DNA from: Bacillota bacterium | GTDB taxonomy: Bacteria > Vulcanimicrobiota > JAJTBE01 | DNA: 64,000 nt | Reading direction: 5' to 3' | NCBI GenBank assembly: GCA_021287065.1 | Contig: JAJTBE010000125.1 | Location: forward strand, 1 to 64,000 | Shown here: one piece after another, positions 17,199 through 25,338 of the stretch | How positions within the stretch are numbered: position 1 is the first letter of the stretch | How the letters are laid out: every line of letters begins with the position of its first letter | Notes under the pieces: generated by a model | Told to the model about the DNA's origin: nothing | Databases searched by the model: none | Seen by the model: the letters and a program-made list of their open reading frames with translations, nothing else | Program-made: the position numbers and the translations under genes

Positions 17199-17765
17199 AT
17201 GAAGAATAGCGCATATTTTGAAGATCCACATCAGAATTACAGACGCACCCGTTTTTTTATAGAAATGGGTATGGCACTGGCAATGTCGGGCATGTTTTTA
17301 TTGCTGCTTGGCTTTCTGCGGGTGCCTGTTTCCATTCCGCTTTTTTTTCTCACTTACAGAAGAAGCCCGAAAATTGCGCTGTATGTAGCTATAATCCTCG
17401 GTTACATGACTCTTCTGATTCATCCGCTGATTCTGCACCCCATTGTTTTTATCGAATGTCCCCTTGAATATGCCTGTATCGCCATAGCAGGCTTTTTCCC
17501 CATGGGGATAAAAAAATATGAAAATAATATTCTTCAGTGGATCTATGAGTGCAGGGGAGTTATTATTGCAGCTACTCTGAGATTTCTCGTTACTTTTGTG
17601 GGATCTTTTATCATCTACTCCTATTATCTCCATTCAACCAGCGCAATAGTGTGGCTTATAGCTTTTCTTGATGAAGGCCCGATTTTTATTCCGTATCTCA
17701 TTTTCACTATGGTTCTCATACCCAGGCTTGTTAAATATAAATATGAAATCAGGGAATTAAAATAG
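17199..17765 (+). CDS. ThiT-like ECF transporter substrate-binding membrane protein
   Basis: A 188-residue protein with about six hydrophobic segments. The pair HPIVFIECPLEYACIAIAGFF and GVIIAATLRFLVTFVGSFIIYSYY resembles the ThiT/YuaJ thiamin-binding S component (family pattern L-D/E-Y-P-L-A-F with a later R-F-x-x-H/T-F-x-x-G). If correct it captures thiamin and shares the common EcfAAT module encoded elsewhere. There is no TPP-riboswitch-like sequence upstream. The ribosome binding site before ATG 17199 is poor. It precedes the DUF389 gene by 63 nt on the same strand. An unrelated small polytopic protein is possible. Confidence 0.55.
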   Translation: MKNSAYFEDPHQNYRRTRFFIEMGMALAMSGMFLLLLGFLRVPVSIPLFFLTYRRSPKIALYVAIILGYMTLLIHPLILHPIVFIECPLEYACIAIAGFFPMGIKKYENNILQWIYECRGVIIAATLRFLVTFVGSFIIYSYYLHSTSAIVWLIAFLDEGPIFIPYLIFTMVLIPRLVKYKYEIRELK

Positions 17766-17828
17766 AATATTCATGGACTCTAATGTAAAGAATAGTGTAT
17801 ATGATTTATCCGATGAGGGGGGAATGCT

Positions 17829-19502
17829 GTGTCAGATAATAAAAGTCGCATTATTGTTGAAGTAGATCTGATTAAAAACGAGAGGCTTGAGAAAGTATAT
17901 TCTAAAGTTGAGGCAAGCTCTAATCCAACAAAATCTTTTTATATCCTGATTTGCCTTTCAACTATCATTGCTGCCTATGGCCTATTATCAAACAGTACTG
18001 CGGTTGTCATAGGAGCAATGCTTGTTGCACCTCTTATGGGTCCTATTTTTGGCATTGCTCTAAGTCTTTCAGTTGATGATAAAAAATTGTTGTTTTATTC
18101 TTTGTTTGCTGAAGTTACAGGTATCGTTGTGGTTGTATTGCTTGGTATTCTTATTGGTTCGATTCCTTATAGACCTGAGCTTGGCAGCGAGATTCTTGCA
18201 CGTACTACTCCCAATATATATGATATACTTATTGCTCTGGCTTCAGGATTGGCAGGAGCTTACAGCTTCGTTGATGAAAGGTTGAGCCCTGCACTTCCCG
18301 GGGTTGCTATTGCTACAGCTCTCGTGCCTCCACTTACAACTTGCGGTTTGTGTATCGCTTATGGGAAAGCTGATCTGGCAACAGGAGCATTTATTCTGTT
18401 TTTTGCAAACTTTGTGTCAATCGAACTTGCCGCCGCAATCGTGTTTTTTATCGCTGGAATTAGAAAACGCTCTGAAAAGGAAGTTCATACAGTAATAGAA
18501 TTTTTCAGTAAGTTCAGTTTCAGAATTGTAGTTTTGGTTTTGATAAGTATGTTTCTTACGACAACTCTGGTCGGAATGCTCAGGGAGAAAAGGTTCAACA
18601 AAAAAGTAAAAGGGGAACTAACTTCCAATCTTGTTAAAAATACAGGGGCGCAGCTGTCTGATTTGAAAATTTCAAAAATAGGGAGTAATTATTCAGTTGT
18701 TGCTACTATTCTGACTCCAAGAGAATTCAGCAAAGATATGGTTGCCAGTCTCGAAAACAATCTTAAGAAAAGAGTAAACAATAATATAAGCCTTGTTGTA
18801 AGATCGATAATATCAAGAGATATGGAAAGGACAGGTCCGGCATTTATAGGAAGTGAAGAAAAGCAGGATATTGAAAATAAGCAAAAACAAAAAAAGTTTT
18901 ACGATACAATTTCAAGAAATCTAACTGAGCAGCTTTCTTATATTCCCGGATCAAGTCTGCTTGATTTTGTTTCTGATGAAACCGATGGTGAAATTAGTAT
19001 AACTGCTAATATTAGAACTCCCATTGAACTCGGTCCTGATTATGTTTCAAAAATGCAAGATAATATTGCTAAAAAAACAGGAAAACCAACCAAGCTTGTA
19101 ATCAGATCTATTTTGAGCAGGGATGCTGATGCAAAACGTTTTTTATATGAGTCAGACAAAAAAGAACCTGAGATGACCAATGAACAACTTTTATTTTATA
19201 ATATTCTTGAGCAAAATCTGAAAAAAAGTATTCAATCAATGGTGGATGGAGCTACACTAACCGAATTCAGATACTCAGGTGAAAAAGGAGAAATTTTAGT
19301 TATTGCTGATGTCAGATCTCCAAGGGTGTTCAATAAAAAGGATGTTGCAAAAATTGAAAAGAAGCTCAAGAAAACTGTATCTCCGGGCATTTTTCTTATA
19401 ATAAGAACAACAGTAGGTGGAAATTCATCATCAGAAGGTTATGTAATTGACCTGAATGGACTGAATTTATTTCCGGGTAAAAGTAAGGAAGGGCAACAAT
19501 GA
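17829..19502 (+). CDS. DUF389 membrane protein with three C-terminal repeat domains
   Basis: A 557-residue protein starting at GTG 17829 after GAGGGGGGA. The membrane half is the DUF389/TIGR00341 family: FYILICLSTIIAAYGLLSNSTAVVIGAMLVAPLMGPIFGIALSL, the LALASGLAGAYSFVDER region and LPGVAIATALVPPLTTCGL. About 250 C-terminal residues form three related units of roughly 75 residues (about 260-333, 360-437, 458-531). Each starts with a helix (NLxxxL), passes a beta hairpin containing I-x-T/S-P-R/I, and ends in L-V/I-x-R-S/T-I/T-x-S/G-R. They look like BON-type domains. DUF389 function is unknown. Its stop overlaps the nitrilase start by four bases. Confidence 0.88.
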   Translation: MSDNKSRIIVEVDLIKNERLEKVYSKVEASSNPTKSFYILICLSTIIAAYGLLSNSTAVVIGAMLVAPLMGPIFGIALSLSVDDKKLLFYSLFAEVTGIVVVVLLGILIGSIPYRPELGSEILARTTPNIYDILIALASGLAGAYSFVDERLSPALPGVAIATALVPPLTTCGLCIAYGKADLATGAFILFFANFVSIELAAAIVFFIAGIRKRSEKEVHTVIEFFSKFSFRIVVLVLISMFLTTTLVGMLREKRFNKKVKGELTSNLVKNTGAQLSDLKISKIGSNYSVVATILTPREFSKDMVASLENNLKKRVNNNISLVVRSIISRDMERTGPAFIGSEEKQDIENKQKQKKFYDTISRNLTEQLSYIPGSSLLDFVSDETDGEISITANIRTPIELGPDYVSKMQDNIAKKTGKPTKLVIRSILSRDADAKRFLYESDKKEPEMTNEQLLFYNILEQNLKKSIQSMVDGATLTEFRYSGEKGEILVIADVRSPRVFNKKDVAKIEKKLKKTVSPGIFLIIRTTVGGNSSSEGYVIDLNGLNLFPGKSKEGQQ

Positions 19503-20368
19503 AAAAAATGGACGAACCGTCAGTTTTTAAAGTCTCAGCAATTCAGCCAAAACTGAAAAGATATGACAGAGAATTCAATATCAACCGTTGTGTCGAATTG
19601 ATTTCCCGGGAAGCAGAAAGGGAAAAATCACATTTTATCTGTATTCCCAACTATTTTTTTCAGACAGGCACAGAAACTCTGCCGGGACCTGCCACTTTGA
19701 AACTTGCACAGCTTGCAGAAAAGTTTGAGATGTTCATTATCGGCGGAATGGCGGAATCAAATGCCGATGGTAAAGCCTATAATACAGGGTTTATTATTCT
19801 GCCTGATGGGGAAATCAGGAATTTTCAGAGAAAAACCCATATGATTCCTATGGAGAGCAGAAAACTTTCAGGTGGAGACGGTTATTTTGTTATTGATGCA
19901 GGTCTGGCAAAAGTGGGCTGTGTGATGTGCAATGATGTTTTCTATCCTGAAGCTGCAAGATGTGTGGCGCTTCAGGGAGCGGAAATTATTTTTTCCCCTT
20001 CGATGATTGGTGGCACAGGTGTTTTTGCTATGAAAACCGCAGCTATGGCAAGAGCAGTTGAAAATCAGGTGTATTTTATCAATGCCAACGGAATCCCCCT
20101 TGAGGTTGCTGAGGATTACCCAGGCCTTGAAATGGGCTGGAGCGGCATTTATTCACCTTTTCCCGAAAATATTGTTCTTGCATCTGCAGGCAGCGGTGAA
20201 GAAGTAATACGAGCATATATTGATCTTGACGAACTCAGGGAGCTGAAGAAAAGCACAGGCCAGAGCGCCTGCAACCTAAGCGAGCTGGCAGAGGGAAAAG
20301 CTTTTAACATGCTGGCGTCAAGAAGGCCTGAACTGTACGGAAGAATAACGGAAATGACTTTACCATAG
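19499..20368 (+). CDS. carbon-nitrogen hydrolase (nitrilase superfamily) homolog with altered catalytic Glu
   Basis: A 289-residue nitrilase-superfamily protein coupled by ATGA overlap to the DUF389 gene. The Lys (FQRKTHMIPME, K112) and Cys (VGCVMCNDVFYPEAAR, C144) of the catalytic triad are in place. The third member, normally Glu in a 'fPE' motif near residue 50, reads FICIPNYFFQTG, with Asn51. The Glu acts as general base in known amidases, so activity on C-N bonds is doubtful. The rest of the fold is intact (GGMAES, IIFSPSMIGGTG, AVENQVYFINANG). Start ATG 19499; an ATG four codons in is also possible. Substrate unknown. Confidence 0.87.
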   Translation: MKKMDEPSVFKVSAIQPKLKRYDREFNINRCVELISREAEREKSHFICIPNYFFQTGTETLPGPATLKLAQLAEKFEMFIIGGMAESNADGKAYNTGFIILPDGEIRNFQRKTHMIPMESRKLSGGDGYFVIDAGLAKVGCVMCNDVFYPEAARCVALQGAEIIFSPSMIGGTGVFAMKTAAMARAVENQVYFINANGIPLEVAEDYPGLEMGWSGIYSPFPENIVLASAGSGEEVIRAYIDLDELRELKKSTGQSACNLSELAEGKAFNMLASRRPELYGRITEMTLP

Positions 20369-20452
20369 GCTAAAAAGCGTGAAATATCCAAGGCAGGATA
20401 TAATAATTCAGGGGTATAAATATAAAATATCAAATGAGGTTGTGGATACTAT

Positions 20453-21631
20453 ATGGTAGATTTTTCCGGTTCCATTCCACCCGGGGATTTTCAGAAAATA
20501 CTCAGTCAATGGGCGTCAACAGTAGGATCAAGGATAACAGACGGCTATGATTTGCCATTTCGGAATCAGAGTGAAGCTGATAAAGCTAAACAGTCACAGC
20601 AGACTGCAAAAAACAGTTCAGGGGAGAATGCAGGTCAGGCAGACAGCCAGAAAGCTATAAGACAAAGACAGCAGACTGATATGCTTGAACTTTCCCCAAA
20701 TGCAAAAAGCGAATGGACAAAAGCCAGAAGAGAAGCTATCCAGATGAGAAATTACAGGGATAATCTGGAAAACAAACTTATGGATTTTGCCACCATCGCT
20801 CCTTCCCAGGAACAGATCAAGCAGGCAGCAAAGTTTGCCGCTTCGTCCATCTGGGATATGCTGAAAAAAGCCCATACGGAAGATGATGATCAGGAAATGG
20901 CAACCCACCTGCTGGCAATGCTGATGAAGCTCCATTCCTCATATACATTTGAGCATTCCGAAAGAGTAATGGACTGGACTCTGGCTCTGGCGCAGGAATT
21001 GGGTATAACAGATCAGGATGAACTTGACGACATTGGTAAAGCTGCATTTTTCAGGGATATAGGGATGGTTGGTCAGGATATTGCAAATTCGGATTATGAT
21101 TTAAAAAAAGAAACAGGCAGTTTCCTTTCCAATTCCAAAGAAGCTCTGAGAGAATGCGGCAGTCTGCATGATATAGGAAAAATGAGAATTCCACAGGAAA
21201 TTGTAAACAAAGCAGCACCTCTTACAGAAGCAGAATACGCAATTATAAAAACGCACCCCTTAATCGGTGTGGAAATAGTAAAACCATATCCATCACTCTA
21301 CCGGGCTATTCCGGGTATAAAATACCACCATGAAAAATGGGACGGCACCGGTTATCCCGAGGGTCTTGAGAAAGAAGAAATTCCCCTTGCGGCAAGGCTT
21401 ATTGCAGTTACGGACACCTTCGACGCAATGACTGAAGACAGGCCCTACAGAAAAGGGCTTACTTACGATGACGCTCTTCATGAACTGATCAAGTTTTCAG
21501 GCAAACAGTTTGATCCGAAGCTTGTAAGGGCTTTCATCAAAACACTTGTTAAAACAGGTGAAATCGATCCTGATGATCTTGAACTTGATGAAAATCTGAA
21601 AAAGCTTATTTTTGACATACAAAACGATTAA
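20453..21631 (+). CDS. HD-GYP domain protein (possible cyclic-di-GMP phosphodiesterase)
   Basis: A 392-residue soluble protein with an N-terminal polar region and a C-terminal HD-GYP domain: HSERVMDWTLALAQELG, LHDIGKMRIPQEIV (H239-D240), THPLIGVEIV, KYHHEKWDGTGYPEGL, ARLIAVTDTFDAMTEDRPYR. All metal ligands and the GYP motif are present, so it can be expected to hydrolyse cyclic-di-GMP. Odd: the place where the HD pair normally sits after the first His reads FFRDIGMVGQDI (R201-D202), and the true HDIGK follows 38 residues later, as if this element were duplicated and the first copy decayed. GAGGTTG precedes the ATG by 11 nt. The ferritin-pseudokinase gene follows on the same strand. Confidence 0.92.
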   Translation: MVDFSGSIPPGDFQKILSQWASTVGSRITDGYDLPFRNQSEADKAKQSQQTAKNSSGENAGQADSQKAIRQRQQTDMLELSPNAKSEWTKARREAIQMRNYRDNLENKLMDFATIAPSQEQIKQAAKFAASSIWDMLKKAHTEDDDQEMATHLLAMLMKLHSSYTFEHSERVMDWTLALAQELGITDQDELDDIGKAAFFRDIGMVGQDIANSDYDLKKETGSFLSNSKEALRECGSLHDIGKMRIPQEIVNKAAPLTEAEYAIIKTHPLIGVEIVKPYPSLYRAIPGIKYHHEKWDGTGYPEGLEKEEIPLAARLIAVTDTFDAMTEDRPYRKGLTYDDALHELIKFSGKQFDPKLVRAFIKTLVKTGEIDPDDLELDENLKKLIFDIQND

Positions 21632-21648
21632 AGAAACAGGTGAACAAA

Positions 21649-23403
21649 TTGAAAATACCGTCTGCCATTATTTGTGAAAATTCTGATTCTGAGCTTGTCA
21701 GGCTTATTAAAACCATGGCACAGGCTGAGCTTATTATAGCAAGATTCTATAATGCCTGTGCAAACTGCTGGAATAGCGAAAACAGCTTCTGGCTTAAAAT
21801 AAGGGATGAAGAAATCGGCCATGCCAACGCCATTGCGAGAATTCTTAGATTTGTTCAGCAGGACCCTGAGATAATTCAGGCAAGTTTGCCCGTAAGCGTT
21901 ATTGATATTAATCTGCTCATCGGAAGTATCGGCGGGCTGACGGAGAGAGTTAAAAGAAAGGAACTTAATAAGGGAATTGCCTGCGCTGTTGCAAGAGATG
22001 TGGAAAGTTCCCTGATTGAGATTAAATATCTGGATAATTTAAAGACAAAAAGCCCTATAATCCGCCAGATAGTTGAAGTTATTTATAAGCAGACAAAAGA
22101 GCACGAAAATAAATTTAATCAGGCGCTGCTGGATGCGCGTAATGAAGAGGAGAAAAAGAGAAAGGAAATGCCTCTGTCTCCTGAGGAAATTTTTACTGCG
22201 GAGAATCTTTTTGCTGATGAAGATGATGAAAGCAGCTTAAAACTGGTTGATACCAGAGTTACAGTAGATGAAAGTCCTTATTTCAGCAAATTCGAACCTT
22301 TGAACCTTATGCTTGAATTTGAAACAAATCAGGATAAATCGGGACAGGTTTCCGGTCCAAAACTGATACCGCCCCACCAGTTGTTTGCCCCGGAAGTTAA
22401 AAAGAAGGGAAATCCTCATTATGGAGCTGAAAGCCCTGAAGATATCTATGGGGATGATTCTTTTTTTAAGAAAAGAAATGGAAAACCGGACGAGGTGAAC
22501 GCTAAACCTGTTGCTGCTGATTCTGAAAAAATGGTTGCGAAAAAAACAGAAGATTCAGTAATAATAAATGAGGAAAGTGTATCGGTTGAATCCACCCAGG
22601 CTGAACCGGCTCTGCCATTTATAAAAACAGACCTCTCTGAGAACATTCCGAGTCTTGAGATCGGTTCAATTTTTTATAAGCAGTTTATGATTGTCAAGTG
22701 TATTAACCGGAGAGCTAATGGCAGTACTTATATTGTTGAAAGTATGATGCAGAAAAGCCGGTATTTTATACTGAAGGAATTTTATCTTGAAGATTTTACC
22801 GCTGAACAGGAAAAGAGTTTGAATGCAGTTCTGGATGAACTTGTTGGCACACTTCAGGGAGTTATACATATCAATTTAATCAGGCTTTATCAGGCGTTTA
22901 TTGAAAATGGCAGAATCTATTTCCTGATGGAAAAGATTGATGGAATGGATCTTGCAAAATTAGCTGCGCTTTATAATAAGCCTTTCTCTCAGAGAGAAAT
23001 AGTAAGATATGGGATGGAGCTGTGCAATGCACTTGAATATCTGCACAATACGGAAAGCATTTTTTCTGTGGGAGATTTTAAGCCTGAGCATATTATTCTG
23101 GATTTGAACGGAATTCTTAAACTCGTAAATTATAATCTTGACCGTTATCTTATCTGTTCAGGGGATAGCTGTAGCAGAGCGGTTTCAGGCGTGTTGTTTG
23201 ACGATATTACTTCTGTAGCCCGAGTGCTTTATTTTCTTGCCAATCTGAGAGAATACACTTCCGAGGGCGCTGGTGGGGAGTGGAGAGCCAATATAGCTCC
23301 TGAATTAAAGAAAACCCTCCTTACTGCCTGCGAAAAAGGGCAGAGGGTTTTCGGAAATGCAGCCGGGTTCAGGAGAGAGCTTGAAGGATCACTTGGCATC
23401 TGA
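21649..23403 (+). CDS. ferritin-like domain fused to a protein pseudokinase
   Basis: About 584 residues from TTG 21649, which has AGGTGA at good distance (a GTG at 21640 has none). Residues 1-160 form a four-helix rubrerythrin/ferritin-like domain: AQAELIIARFYNACANCW, DEEIGHANAIARIL (E55, H58), DVESSLIEIKYL, and KQTKEHENKF. Residues 160-335 are an acidic linker. Residues 340-584 are a protein-kinase fold: the conserved Lys is in YFILKEFYLED (K376), the catalytic loop reads SVGDFKPEHIIL (D476 kept, Asn replaced by His) and the DFG motif reads LVNYNLDRY (N494-Y-N). The Gly-rich loop is absent. It is probably a signalling pseudokinase that senses iron, oxygen or redox state; that is inference. 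Confidence 0.8.
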   Translation: MKIPSAIICENSDSELVRLIKTMAQAELIIARFYNACANCWNSENSFWLKIRDEEIGHANAIARILRFVQQDPEIIQASLPVSVIDINLLIGSIGGLTERVKRKELNKGIACAVARDVESSLIEIKYLDNLKTKSPIIRQIVEVIYKQTKEHENKFNQALLDARNEEEKKRKEMPLSPEEIFTAENLFADEDDESSLKLVDTRVTVDESPYFSKFEPLNLMLEFETNQDKSGQVSGPKLIPPHQLFAPEVKKKGNPHYGAESPEDIYGDDSFFKKRNGKPDEVNAKPVAADSEKMVAKKTEDSVIINEESVSVESTQAEPALPFIKTDLSENIPSLEIGSIFYKQFMIVKCINRRANGSTYIVESMMQKSRYFILKEFYLEDFTAEQEKSLNAVLDELVGTLQGVIHINLIRLYQAFIENGRIYFLMEKIDGMDLAKLAALYNKPFSQREIVRYGMELCNALEYLHNTESIFSVGDFKPEHIILDLNGILKLVNYNLDRYLICSGDSCSRAVSGVLFDDITSVARVLYFLANLREYTSEGAGGEWRANIAPELKKTLLTACEKGQRVFGNAAGFRRELEGSLGI

Positions 23404-23425
23404 TATTTCAGTTATTTCCGCATGA

Positions 23426-23905
23426 TTAAAATGTTGAAACAGGGTGGTGCAGGATTTTATTCCGGTTTGGTTTATCCCACTCCAGTTCCTTATCAAAGAA
23501 TTGTGTAACTTTATCTTCGATTTCATCTCTGGTTTCTCTGAATGCCTTGAGAAGCTCGAAATAGGTTACACCCTGTTTTGATGGATCAAAGATATTGATA
23601 TGATTGTAAATAGCTTCACCCTGAGTCCAGAATACCGGGCATTGCTCTCTTGACTGATCGCAAAGGGTTATGACATAATCAAAGGATTCATTTTTGAAGT
23701 CTTCGGGTTTATGGGATTCGTGGCCGCAAATATCAATGCCGATTTCATTCAGAACTTCTACTGTTATTTTGTCCAAAGATTGAGGATTCACTCCTGCTGA
23801 TTTAGCTTCTATTCTGCCTTTATAATGATGATTGACGATTGCCTCTGCCATCTGGCTGCGCCCTGAATTTTTTGTTCCTATGAATAATACTCTTTTCATC
23901 AGCAT
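23426..23905 (-). CDS. ArsC/low-Mr phosphatase-fold protein lacking the nucleophilic Cys
   Basis: A 159-residue protein of the thioredoxin-coupled arsenate reductase (ArsC)/low-Mr tyrosine-phosphatase fold. The P-loop, normally C-x5-R-S, reads FIGTKNSGRSQMAEA: Gly10 (codon GGA at 23876-23878) replaces the nucleophile. The remaining loop, the Asp loop (NIFDPSKQG) and the second cysteine pair TLCDQSREQCPVF are kept, matching ArsC Cys82/Cys89. Length fits ArsC. GGAG precedes ATG 23905. Without the first Cys it should not reduce arsenate or dephosphorylate by the known mechanism; it might bind arsenate, phosphate or a partner. It is divergent from no ars genes. Neighbours are signalling proteins. 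Confidence 0.85.
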   Translation of the reverse strand: MLMKRVLFIGTKNSGRSQMAEAIVNHHYKGRIEAKSAGVNPQSLDKITVEVLNEIGIDICGHESHKPEDFKNESFDYVITLCDQSREQCPVFWTQGEAIYNHINIFDPSKQGVTYFELLKAFRETRDEIEDKVTQFFDKELEWDKPNRNKILHHPVSTF

Positions 23906-23971
23906 TACTCTCCTTTATTGATATTATAAAAAACAGTATGCTTATGAAAAAAGTTCCTGATATAATGCGCT

Positions 23972-25273
23972 TTATCTGCCGGGGGGAGGTGAGGTCAGAA
24001 ATCCCGGAGGATCATAATTGCTTGAATATCCTGAAGCGTTCTGAGCAGGCCCTACGGGGTCGGAATGCAGGTCGTATCCGGGAACTTTAGCTTCGCCCCT
24101 CTGGGTGTTGTCAAGATAATAATAGGCTCCTTTATTGAAACGGTCTTTTCTGTCCTTCTGAGACGCCTTTTCATATTCTTCCCGGTTCTGTTTTGTAGAT
24201 TCTGAAGCTATAGTATTTTTGACAGGAGTATTTTCTATACGGTCCGGAGCGTTATTGTTTGTGGGATAACTGGGCTCAGGAAGTGACGGAAGCTCAATTT
24301 TGGGCGGCTCATTTTCACTGATTCGGCTTTTTGCTGTAGGAATCTTCTGCTTTGGAGCGATTTTGGGGATGTTCCTTTCTTTTGACGAATCGGAAATAAT
24401 CTCTTTTGATGCTGAGGGATCCTTTACGAATTTAATCGAATCTTTGGTGGAAAACTGTTTTACTTTTGCCGGGGTATATATCGACTGGTCATTTTCTGAC
24501 AAATCAGCTGAGGCTGTTTCAATCCTGAGTGCGGGAGGTACGCTGCCTTCCCGCAGATTTTTGCCTGAAAATGAAAGGTTCCATTTTATCCATGCATCAA
24601 GTTTGTCGGGTTGAAATCTCTGAACTCCTGATACTTCGAAATCTTTGCTGATTTTGACCATTTCTCCGGGGGAAAAGCTTAAATACTGTTTATTTGCTTT
24701 CCGTGATATAAGATTCACTTTCCCTGTAAAGCAATAAGCAGTGGTTTCTCCAGGTATATCAGCGCTGATCATCACTCTGCCCGCTGAAAAATCGACTAAG
24801 CCTGATGGAGTTTCAACAATATATTTGTGTTCGTATGTTTCAAACCAGATGCTGCCTTTGAGAAGCTTTATCTGATATGTATCATCTGAAAATTTGGCAT
24901 AGATAATCTGGGTTTCTGCGCTTAATCTGATATTGTCGTCTTTGTCAAATTTGAGAATGGTACGTTTTGTTTCTCCGGTATCCAGCGTATCTCCCTGATA
25001 AAGAAGAGCACCGCTTTTAGCCTGCTCCATTTTTTTGGGGTTATTTCTGTAAATACCGACGCTGTTGTCAACGAAAGCAAAAACCAGAGGGTTGCCTGTG
25101 TTGGCTTTTTGTGTGGTGTTATTTCCCGGAATAAAGAAGAAATAATAGATAAGAGCTCCGCTAACAAGCAAAAACAGAAGTGTAAAAATCGGGAAATTAT
25201 TATGAGGTTGCCTCCGGGATCGGGCATAAGCCTGATCTTTGGCAAAATAATCGGAATAACCGACTCTGGCCAT
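23972..25273 (-). CDS. FecR-domain membrane protein
   Basis: A 433-residue bitopic protein. A short cytosolic N-terminus precedes one transmembrane helix (NFPIFTLLFLLVSGALIYYF, about 28-47). A FecR domain follows (QGDTLDTGETKRTILKFD, IRLSAETQIIYAK, LLKGSIWFETYEHKYIVETP, FSAGRVMIS, GKVNLISRK), a beta-helical envelope domain used in signalling or adhesion. The C-terminal 170 residues are Pro/Ser/Lys/Asn-rich and disordered. There is no sigma factor or TonB receptor nearby, so this is not a classical FecR anti-sigma factor. The ATG follows a G-rich stretch. The gene lies 65 nt downstream of the large kinase gene on the same strand and may be its partner. Confidence 0.85.
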   Translation of the reverse strand: MARVGYSDYFAKDQAYARSRRQPHNNFPIFTLLFLLVSGALIYYFFFIPGNNTTQKANTGNPLVFAFVDNSVGIYRNNPKKMEQAKSGALLYQGDTLDTGETKRTILKFDKDDNIRLSAETQIIYAKFSDDTYQIKLLKGSIWFETYEHKYIVETPSGLVDFSAGRVMISADIPGETTAYCFTGKVNLISRKANKQYLSFSPGEMVKISKDFEVSGVQRFQPDKLDAWIKWNLSFSGKNLREGSVPPALRIETASADLSENDQSIYTPAKVKQFSTKDSIKFVKDPSASKEIISDSSKERNIPKIAPKQKIPTAKSRISENEPPKIELPSLPEPSYPTNNNAPDRIENTPVKNTIASESTKQNREEYEKASQKDRKDRFNKGAYYYLDNTQRGEAKVPGYDLHSDPVGPAQNASGYSSNYDPPGFLTSPPPGR

Positions 25274-25338
25274 CTTAAAGCCCCCAATTTTTTCAATGGG
25301 TTTATTATATCATAAACCATATTTGAAGTAAAATAGTT

